A stretch of DNA of 64,000 bases from Meandrina meandrites (Eukaryota > Cnidaria > Anthozoa > Scleractinia > Meandrinidae), in NCBI GenBank assembly GCA_963693305.1, contig OY855914.1:23658972-23722971 (forward strand). Reading direction: 5' to 3'. Shown here one piece after another: positions 40,401 through 51,600 of this stretch. The notes beneath the pieces were generated by a model. It worked only from the letters and a program-made list of their open reading frames with translations, did no database searches and was not told where the DNA came from. The translations under genes and the position numbers were made by a program. Numbering within the stretch: position 1 is the first letter of the stretch; each line of letters starts with the position of its first letter.

Positions 40401-43400
40401 AGCAAAGCTGCAAAATTATGAACTCATCTTGTTTTAAGATAACTATTAAAAATAAACGGCACGCAATGCATGCAGAAGCGATGACGTTTCACAAGGGGTC
40501 TTAAAGAATTTTCAGGAAATTTGACAGAAAATTTCAAGAAAGGTAATAAAAAATAGCTGACAACTTCTGTGTTGAATGATTGTTCGACAAAAGTTGCGTT
40601 ATGTTGCAGGGAGATATCTGAAACTGACGACATATGATACAAGGTCAAACGCCGTCTTGAAATTGTTGAGCCCTTTTGTTTTTAAAAAAAATTAAAGATT
40701 TCTGTTTACTAAATCTTATAAAACACATCAAATATAATTAGTCTCTTTCACTTATACTTAGAATTAGTCCTTTCTAACTGCCCGGGAGTATTTTGCTTTA
40801 AGTTCTACGCAGTGCTTTCTTGTTGAGTTAAACTTGATTTCTTTGCTACTGACGTTTATTCCTGAACAACTTCTGTGTTGAATGACTGTTTGACAAAAGC
40901 TAAGCTGCGTTATCTTGTAGCGCGACATACGATACAAGGTCAAACGCTGTCTTGAAAATGTTTAGCCCTTTTCTTTTAAAAAATGTAAAGATTTCTGTTT
41001 ACTAAATCTAATAAAACACATCAAATATAATTTGTCTCTTTCGTTTATACATAGAATCGGTCCTTTCTAACTTCCCGGGAGTATTTTGCTTTGAGTTCTA
41101 CGCCGTGATTTCTTGTTGAGTTTTACTTGAATTCTTTTCTACTGACGTTTATCCCTGAAGTTAGTTCCAAATTCTATTCGGTTCTAGAAAGATCGGTCGA
41201 TTGCAACAGACAACAGATTCCGTCCACTCGCACGACGACAAGAACAAGAACAGAAACAATGCAACTAGTTCCCAATGCTCTTCGGTTCAATTCAGGGAAT
41301 AATCGCGCTCACACCGTAACACCAAAAATTCCATAAATTCCATCGATTTTCCGCTTTACAGCATTAACCGATGACGTCATTTTATGACGTCATCGCTTAA
41401 TGAAGGTGTTTGAAGTCATCCAAAATTTAGACAAACAAAATAGACTCGCAACAATTTCCTTCTACACGCGGATCGACGGATTTGGCCTTTAAAAGCGCAA
41501 CCTTTGTGATAAACTGAGCGGATCCGCTGGTTTCGAAATGCAGATCGCGGATGGGACTTGTAAGAATTTTGGCCCGGATTCCGGACTCTTCCTGTATTGA
41601 AATTCCGATCATGGATAACAAACAAAGTTCGGATAACGGACCCGTGGTTGGCCTTGGTCGGTGCAATTAGCATTTTGTCCTTCTCTGATTTTGTTTTCGG
41701 ACAAGACTCATACAATCTTTGACCTCATTACGTTGGAATTTTACATTTAAACAAGACAGACAAGCATTATGCCACGATTTTAAAAAAAAAATATTGATAT
41801 AAAAAAAAGAAACATCTGCCTTGCACTGCAGTGAAATTAGTATGGGTAATGATCAAATAGCGAGGAGTGAAATTGGGTATTAAACGTTTTTTACAGGACC
41901 AAAGCAAACTGGACTAATGAAATTCAAGCGAAAATGTACGCCCTGGTACTGAGACATAAGAAACGTTGCCACGGCATGCACGCTAAAATTTCGCCATATT
42001 ATACCACAGAAAGTTTTCAAGTGGTACAGATCCTTATTTGACCGAAATAAGTTGCTATAGCACGCATCGGTGGATTTGTGTACCCTATTCATTCCCTCCC
42101 CTACTTATTTTTCAGTTGCACTGACACTAACAGAACAAGGCGCCATGAACAACATAGAAGAACTCATAGACGCCATCGCTATAGCCTTAATTGTTGCCAC
42201 TTTCCTTCTCAAAACTGGTCGTGCTCTAAAAGCCATCGAGCTATGCAAAGAAAGCTTGGTTCTGCTAAATAATGAATTGCCAAGTGTAAGAAAGCAGGTT
42301 GGCAAATGGTTTTACATGAGAATCTATGAAGCAATGTACGAAGCGTACCGTCGTATCCACGATAATACAAATGTAATAACACATGGTAGAAAACTTCTCG
42401 AAATTTACTGCGAGTGTGGTATGACAGTAGAAGAAGGGTGGCTTAGTATAGCACTGGCGCAGAACTATGAGAGTCGAAATGAGTATCTTGAGGCAAAAAA
42501 CCTTTATGAGAGAGCAATCACTATCATGAGAGAAATTGGAGACAGAAACGGAGAAGCATTAGCATATGGAAACCTAGGAACTGTGTTTCAATCTCTCTGC
42601 GACTATGTCAAGTCTAAAGAATATCTCGAAAAATCACTTGCCATCAACATAGAAATTGGTAACAGAGCAGGAGAAGCAGCAAATAACGGAATCCAAAGAT
42701 GTGTGTTTGAATCTCTCGGTGACTATGTCAAGGCTAAAGAATATCACGAGAAAGCCCTTGCAATCCATATTGAAACTGGCGACAAAGCAGGAGAAGCAGT
42801 AAGTTACGGAAACCTAGGAACTGTATTTAACTCTCTCGGTGACTATGTCAAGGCTAAAGAATATCTCGAGAAAGCACTTGTGATCAACATAGAAATTGGT
42901 AACAGAGCACGAGAAGCAGTAAATAACGGAAACCTAGGATGTGTGTTTGAATCTCTCGGTGACTATGTCAAGGCTAAAGAATATCACGAGAAAGCACTTG
43001 TGATCAACATAGAAATTGGTAACAGAGCACGAGAAGCAGTAAATAACGGAAACCTAGGATGTGTGTTTGAATCTCTCGGTGACTATGTCAAGGCTAAAGA
43101 ATATCACGAGAAAGCACTTGCGATCAGCATGGAAATTGGTAACAGAGCACGAGAAGCATCAAACTACGGAAACCTAGGAATTGTGTTTCAATTTCTCGGT
43201 GACTATGTCAAGTCTAAAGAATATCTCGAAAAATCACTTGCCATCAACATAGAAATTGGTAACAGAGCAGGAGAAGCAGCAAATAACGGAATCCAAGGAT
43301 GTGTGTTTGAATCTCTCGGTGACTATGTCAAGGCTAAAGAATATCACGAGAAAGCCCTTGCAATCCATATTGAAACTGGTGACAAAGCAGGAGAAGCAGT

Positions 43401-46400
43401 AAATTACGGGAACCTAGGAACTGTGTTCCAATTTCTCGGTGACTATGTCAAGGCAAAAAAATATCACGAGAAAGCACTTGCTATCCGTATTGAAACTGGT
43501 GACAAAGCAGGAGAAGCAGTAAGTTACGGAAACCTAGGAACTGTATTTAACTCTCTCGGTGACTATGTCAAGGCTAAAGAATATCTCGAGAAAGCACTTG
43601 TGATCAACATAGAAATTGGTAACAGAGCACGAGAAGCAGTAAATAACGGAAACCTAGGATGTGTGTTTGAATCTCTCGGTGACTATGTCAAGGCTAAAGA
43701 ATATCACGAGAAAGCACTTGTGATCAACATAGAAATTGGTAACAGAGCACGAGAAGCAGTAAATAACGGAAACCTAGGATGTGTGTTTGAATCTCTCGGT
43801 GACTATGTCAAGGCTAAAGAATATCACGAGAAAGCACTTGCGATCAGCATGGAAATTGGTGACAGAGCAGTAGAAGCAACATGTTACGGAAACCTAGGAA
43901 CTGTATTTAACTCTCTCGGTGACTATGTCAAGGCTAAAGAATATCACGAGAAAGCACTTGCGATCAACATAGAAATTGGTTACAGAGCAGGAGAAGCATC
44001 AAACTACGGAAACCTAGGAACTGTATTTAAATCTCTTGGTGACTATGTCAAGGCTAAAGAATATCACGAGAAAGCACTTGCGATCAACATAGAAATTGGT
44101 TACAGAGCAGGAGAAGCATCAAACTACGGAAACCTAGGAACTGTATTTAAATCTCTTGGTGACTATGTCAAGGCTAAAGAATATCACGAGAAAGCACTTG
44201 CGATCCATATTGAAACTCATGACAAAGCGGGAGAAGCAGTAAATTACGGAAACCTAGGAAGTGTATTTAACTCTCTCGGTGACTATGTCAAGGCTAAAGA
44301 ATATCACGAGAAATCACTTGTGATCAACATAGAAATTGGTAACAGAGCACGAGAAGCATCAAACTACGGAAACCTAGGAACTGTGTTTCAATTTCTCGGT
44401 GACTACGTCAACGCTAAAGAATATCTCGAGAAAGCACTTGCTGTCCACATTGAAACTGGTGACAAAGCAGGAGAAGCAGCAAATTACGGAAACCTAGGAA
44501 GTGTATTTAACTCTCTCGGTGACTATGTCAAGGCTAAAGAATATCACGAGAAAGCACTTGTGATCAACATAGAAATTGGTAACAGAGCACGAGAAGCATC
44601 AAACTACGGAAACCTAGGAACTGTGTTTCAATTTCTTGGCGACTATGTCAAAGCTAAAGAATATCTCGAGAAAGCACTTGCTATCCACATTGAAACTGGT
44701 GACAAAGCAGGAGAAGCAACAAACTACCGAAACCTAGGAACTTTGTTTACATCTCTCAGTGACTATGTCAAGGCTAAAGAATATTACGAGAAAGCACTTG
44801 CGATCACCATGAAAATTGGTGATAGAGAAGGAGAATCAAAATGTTACGCTTGCCTAGGAACTGTGTTTATATCTCTAGGGGAATTTGTCAAGACTAAAGA
44901 ATATCTTGAAAAAGCACTTGTGATCAAAAGGAAAATTAGGCACAAGGCAGGAGAAGCAGAAATTTACGAAATGCTGGGAAATGCGTATAATCTTCTTCGA
45001 AAATATAGAGAGAGTGAGCAAAATCTACAGAAAGCACTCGCGATCAACATTAACATTGGTAGCAGAGGCAATGAAGGATCAAATTACAGAAACCTTGGAA
45101 ATGTTCATCTATCTCTTGGGGACGATATCAAGGCTAAAATGTTCTTTGAAAAAGCACTTGCGATCGCAATTGAAACTGGTGACAGACGATCAGAAGCATA
45201 CAGTTGCACACAACTAGGAATAGCGTTTAACTCGCTCCGTGAATACTTCATGGCGGAAAAATATCTTGAGGAGGCACTTTCAATAATGAAAGATGCTGAA
45301 GACAGTGAAACTAAGTCCAGATGTTATTTTCATCTTGCATGGATGAAGTTAGTGCAAGAGAAGTTCCAGGAAGCGGATTTCTATCTGTTTCAAAGTATTG
45401 AAAAATGTGAAGATGTGCGAGGTTTTAATGCAGACAACGATGAAATTAAGATATCCCTAGCAGACATGCATACACTTCCCTACCAGTTGCTCAGTGGATT
45501 TCTTTGTTGCGAAGGAAATCCAAACAATGCTCTTTATGTTGAAGAGCTGGGACGGGCTAGAGCCCTAGCAGACTTGATGGCAACACAGTATTCCGCCGAC
45601 AAACATATATCGGCTAATCCGCAATCATGGATTGGCATTGAAAATATTATATTGAAAGAAAGCAACTGCACTTGTTTGTACATTTCTTACCTTGCGAATA
45701 GAGTGTTTTTGTGGATTCTCAAGACCAGCGGAGTCATTTCTTTCCGAGAGGTGACAGTGGATCAAAAGACACTTCACAAAAGATTAGCAAATCCAGCTAA
45801 AAATGTGGATGAGTTTTTTGCAATCATGGCTAAACGTTTTCGCAGCTTTGGTATTTTACCCGAGGAGGTTTGCGAAGATCGATCAATAAATGACATTGAG
45901 CCGGCACAATCTGATTCTTCTAAGAAAGAGAGCCTCGCAGTTTTGAGACAGGCAAAGGAGGAGGAAGATCCCGAACCGAGTTTAACTTTGTTCCACGAAA
46001 TGCTCATCAAACCTGTGTCCGACTTACTTGACGAGCCTGAAATCATCATTGTTCCTCATCGCAACTTGTACCGTGTTCCATTTGCAGCTTTACTCGATAA
46101 AACTGGGAGGTATTTATCAGAGACTTTCAAAATCCGCATCATTCCTTCATTGACGACTCTCAAACTCATTCAGGACAGTCCTGCAGACTATCACAGTCAG
46201 ACTGGTGCTCTGATAGTGGGTGATCCTGATGTTGGCGAGGTGATTTACAATGGACGTCTCAATAAAAACTTTGTATCATTGCCTGGTGCAAGAAAGGAAG
46301 CAAAGATGATTGGACGACTGTTGGGCGATCAACCTTTGTTAGGAAAGGAAGCAACGAAGACGGCAGTACTTCAAAGGATATCGTCAGTGAGTCTGATCCA

Positions 46401-48632
46401 TTTTGCTGCACATGGTAATGCTGAAAGAGGAGAAATTGCCCTTGCCCCACCATGCTCCACTACTGAGATTCCAAAGGAAGACGACTACCTTTTGAAAATG
46501 TCTGACATTTCACAAGTTCAACTGCGAGCAAAATTGGTAGTTCTAAGTTGCTGTCACAGTGCCCGTGGACAAATTAGGGCCGAGGGAGCTGTTGGAATCG
46601 CTCGCGCATTCTTAGGATCCGGTGCACGCTCAGTGTTGGTAGCACTGTGGGCCCTAGAAGACATCGCAACAAAGCAGTTCATGAACTGTTTTTACTATCA
46701 CCTTGTTCGTGGAGAAAGTGCCAGTGAATCTCTTTACAAGGCCATGAAGTGGATGAGAGATAAGCAGTGGCTGAGAGGAAACAGCGTTACCAAGGTTTCT
46801 GACTGGGCACCGTTTATGCTGATTGGAGATAATGTGACATTTGACTTTGGACTGTAAAAGTAAGTTTAAAATAGCGAAGACAAAACTTATGATTTTGGTC
46901 AGTTGTTTGCCTGTCTCAAAATTAAAGCCATTTTTGTTTCTTTTATTACAAGTAACGAAGGCAGGACCAAAATCGTAACGTGCCGCTTTGAATTCCTATT
47001 TTTTGATAACTGGTTTGAGTCCGAACCCATTTTTGCGAGATTAGATCGCTTATTCATGTGATTTTTTTTTGTTGCCAAAGCCGCCTATGTATTTAGAAAC
47101 AATTTCAAGGGACATAAAGAAGTCTTTTCAAGCTAGGTAGTCCAGCTATTCTCTCACTGGGATATCTCACGTCCAAACATAAAGAAGTGTGTCGGGCCGA
47201 CTTCACTACAGGCTAGGTTGGTTGATTGCAACTCGTACTGTTTTGTCTTTCATGTTGTAGGAAGAAAAGACCTTGTCATGCAGTGGGCTAAAGAACACCT
47301 GTGATTACAGAGGCTCTCAACATGGGGTTTTGTTGATGGTTGACGGTTATCGAAATGAAATTTCGCCCATGAATTGAACTTATATTAACTTTTGTGTTTT
47401 TTAAATTTACTTTTGTGTTCTGGAGGATGTTCTGGTCTTTCTGTAATGAAATCATGTGATGTTTTTCAACGTACTATAAGACTTCTCATAATGTAGTAAC
47501 TGATTAATAACGAATATTAATATTTTGAAACCGGAAATACTGTCAGATGGAAAGACCAATAAGTGAGTTTTTGGGAGCAGAAAAACTGGTTTACTAGTAA
47601 AAACGATTCTCTGAGAGCCAAACGTCCGAGAGGAGCAGCAAGTTAAAAATGCTTGTTTTTGGCCTTGGAAAATTGTCGTCTTGTGACGTCTGTGTTGGTA
47701 AATCGTAAGATTGCGGTTAATTTAAAGCCGTTCAGTTCTGAAATTAATCTGGGTCGGTGACTTTGTTTTCAGCGGTAAATGATGGTGTTTGTGCAGAAAT
47801 AAAAATGAAAAGCAACATTTTGCACAATTTTGCCCTTCTGCCGTAGTACCAGCCTTCCTTTCGACGCAGCCATTCATGGTCAAAATAATCAAACCATGTG
47901 AAGTCCAACCATCTCCACCCAGATGCCGAATTTCGTCAGTAAGGCACTACCTCTCTGGAACCTCTATTTTCATTCGCCCGCTGTAAACACTACCTCTATT
48001 GTTATTCAGGGCTAGGGGCATTGTTATGACCTGTTATCTATTGTTTAAAGAACCAATGAAGTATCTAGTTCCGAGAGGTAGTGGGCGACCCAATTTTGTA
48101 CACCCATTCGTATACTGAAACAAAACTTTGTTTGCTGAACGCACCGCTCCACATTCATTATATTTTCTTAGCCAACAATATTCATGTCCTCCAGTAAGGA
48201 AAACCACAGATCAAAATAAATGGCTGTCAGTCAGGGGAAGCAGTGCCGAGATCAATATACCTTACTATTAAAAACAAGCAATCGTATATTGCAATTCCTG
48301 TGTTTTGACTGGTCAACAGGCAATGGTATATGAGCTCATATACCATTGACCACAAATATCGTAGTTGATACGCGTCAACGAAAACAGCTGGGGAGCTCAA
48401 ATATTGTGTGGTTCCAGAAAATATCCATACCCCCCCATGGAAGGGATTTGCTCCATGACCCCCCCCCCCCCCCCCCCACCCCTCTGGAAATTCCAATTTA
48501 GCTTCATACATTGCTTTAAATTTTTGGCTCTTCAAGACCCCCCCTCCTCCCCAAAATTTCCAATCCCTTCTGTGGGGGGAGTATGGATATTTTCTGGAAC
48601 CACACATTGTAATTCTTTTGGGCGTTTTTAGT

Positions 48633-48664
<32 letters not shown>

Positions 48665-51600
48665 CGTTATAGCCAACTCGGCGCCATCTCAAATCCAACA
48701 AACGTGAGTGGAATAATTTTTAAATACACTGTGTTGCAGTAAAAACAAATTCTTGCTCGGGATTATTGTCTACTGAAGACACATGCATGTAACCACATTC
48801 GCATGTTCAAGAAGCATACTAGATTTACTTTCTTACTCTACCCACACGAGGTTAGGAAGATACGCCCTCTATATACAGCTACTTCGAGAAACGTTGTTGG
48901 AAAAAAAGCACAAAACTGCACAAGCCAATCCCAAAAGATAGTATGGGTAGATGTATTGAGCTACTGCACGTGTTGAATACTAATGAGATATAACAACAAA
49001 ATTAGCGCAAATTTCAGGTTTTCTTTCTTTTCAGACATGTAGAAACAAAGTACGTTTAGCCCCTCTGAACTTTAGAAGAATTTTCCTCACTCAAAGAGAT
49101 GCAACAGTAAAAGTAGAGCTACAGATATAGGCCCCTGAGAGGAAAAACAAATTTTCCATGTGCAAAAAGACAAACTTGTAAATTCCCTTTTGGCCAATAT
49201 GCAAAATTCAAGTGAATACCCAGACCACCTTTCGGTCTTGTCACATACACTTTGATGTTTTTTTCTCCGACAACCTTTCTCAAATAGCTGTATCTGTTTA
49301 TTTAACACTAGGCATGGTACATGTATATTGCAATTCCCGAGTTTGATTAGTTTACAGGCCATTGTTTATAATGAGCTCATATATGATGGACAACAAATAT
49401 GACAGGCGAACGAGTCTGTGAAAACAGGCGGGGAGCTCAAATATTGCAAGATAGCTACGCGCACCACTCAACTCGCACTCATGGAATAATTGTTAAAAAT
49501 ATCATATCTTGCGCTGATGACGGTGCTATTCCCTATACCAGTCCCTTTGTACAACGCTTGTTATGAATGAAAGCAAGGCTCTAGCTTCCGCTTACATCAT
49601 GTGTGGGATTTTCACAATCAATTAGCTTTTCAATTCTGTCGTTTCCGTCGCTAAGCCTTTAGTCATTAGGAATAAAATTTCAACTCACCAAGTCATCCTC
49701 TGAGTCCACATCTTCATCTAGGCTGACAGTGACAGCTAAAAGCAGTTGAAATAAAGGTGCAACAATGTTATTTTAAAGAGGAATCCTTTGTTAACAATAT
49801 TTGCCACATTACCATAAGCGCTTCAGTTTGTGATCGAGCTACAAAATTATCAATATTCTGAATATTGAAATAACACGGCATGATAAACTTTTTGCTATAA
49901 ATTCAAGCCCGATGTATTATATACTTAATTTAAGTGATCCGGGTTTAAAAACTCAAAATTTTACAAAGAATGTATGCGCTTTTGGGTGCTTTTGCCACCC
50001 AGAAATTTTGCAGTTTTTGAATGCTAGTATTTCCTTCAGAGGTACACGCAAAAAATATGAAAATTTTGCCGATTATTAAGTTTCATAAGCTGTTTAAAAA
50101 TCCGGAATCAATTCGTATATAGCATGATGCCCTCTCTACGCAAAGTTGTATGCTAATGAGACAAAACATAAATAACATATGAACTATATGGGGAATAAGT
50201 CCTTGCTGGAGCCAAAGTGGCCTATAACACAAGAGTTTATTCCGTTTGACCATAAGAAACTATAAAAACTGGGCGCCCTGGGCAACCCCCCCCCCCCTCC
50301 CTCTAAGCTGTCCCAGGTCATACTCCCCCCCCCCCCCCCCACCCTTCCCCTACCCCTACCATTGCTTAGTCTAAGCCCCTGGGGACCCCACCCACACCCA
50401 GCAGGTCACTCAGCCATTGTTTCATCTAATGTCTCTCGTATTCAGCACAAAAGACATTGTGCCTCACAAAAAATTGACATAATTTGAGGTACCGTAATGA
50501 TTCGATTTAGCGCCCGGGGTGCTTATTTACTTTTGGCACCTCAAGGGAGGGCGCTTATTCGAGACAGGGCGCTTATTCGGGACAGGGCACTTATTTAATT
50601 TTTTGAGAATCAACCAAATGTTCAAAACAAAACTTTAATAAATATTAAAATAACTAACAATAATACAATCTGTAACAGTAACAAATTGTTGAAAGTTCAG
50701 TTACTTTTAAAAGAATTGTTCATTTTAGCAGTAGATATATAAATGTACGGTACGGTACGGTGAATGTTCATGAGTTTATCCACGGTATTTAACAATAACA
50801 AAAACTGTAAGAATGGGGGCGCTTATTAGAATGTGGGCGCTTATTTTCCAAAAACATATTCTATGGGGGGCGCTTATTCGGAAGGGGGCGCTTATTGGAA
50901 GGAGGGCGCTAAATCGAATCAATACAGTACATGTATCTTGGCGAAGTGGCCTTTTGAGTTTTCCATGCATTGGTCTATCAATTTTCTCATAGGCAATAGC
51001 GCTCATCTTTATATTTAATTATTATTATTATTTTTTAAAACAAACATCTCTGTTTCGTTGGCCTTTGCCGCTCCCCCCCTCCCCACGGGGGTAGCTACTA
51101 CCTAAACAAACTATGGGTGGTATAAAAGAACCACTGGAACGCATTAAAATGTTTCAAGGTTGAAAGAACAATTTACGTGAATGTGAGAGCAGTTAACTCA
51201 ATAAAAAGAGAAAAAAGAACAATGGCATAAAAACTTAAAAGAGCTTTGTGTGTTGAACATTTATGTGAAAATCAACATGACTGACTTAGGCCTGGTTTAA
51301 AAGTCGCATTTTACATGCGCCGAATCAAATTGCCGAATCAAGTGCATGTTAAATGCGACGTTTAAAACAATTACATGCGAGTTCAGTCGAATATTCAACT
51401 GTTCCAGTTTCATTGCCGTTCATAGCTGTTCTTTGCGGAGCAAGAACGTGAAATGACCAGAAATCACCAGAATTCCGGCACTTCAAAGAAAATGCGCTAT
51501 TTCCAGAAAAAATAAGGTGGTCTGCCACTGATGAAGAAAATTCTCATAGGAGTCAACTGTCATCAACTCCCATCCTTGTTTGGCCCGGGTTTCAAACAGC

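Larger units (their letters stand above)
16707..49688 (-). other. Giant FSIP1 intron 4 hosting two TPR-CHAT genes
   Basis: A single intron of 32,982 bp separates the exon ending ...VDSEDDL (49689-49735) from the exon starting IISPVENDV (16586-16706). Both sides are phase 0, with donor GTGAGT and acceptor ATAG. No FSIP1-like exon was found between them. It contains both copies of the inner duplication, two genes on the opposite strand, a LINE and many short elements. Confidence 0.8.
33493..49689. repeat. Inner duplication, unit 2
   Basis: Collinear with 19172-33482. It carries TPR-CHAT gene 2 with five more TPR units. Insertions unique to it include the LINE 37443-40385, a TIR element 40475-41399 and a MITE 48412-48607. 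It merges on the right into the intact FSIP1 exon at 49689-49735. Confidence 0.92.

Noticed and set aside
48227..48676. 149-codon minus-strand ORF
   Set aside because: It reads through a MITE and its C/G run inserted in unit 2; composition and context point to chance.
50776..51006. ORF with repeated IRISAP-like residues
   Set aside because: It is produced by the gggcgcttatt motif array at a MITE end.
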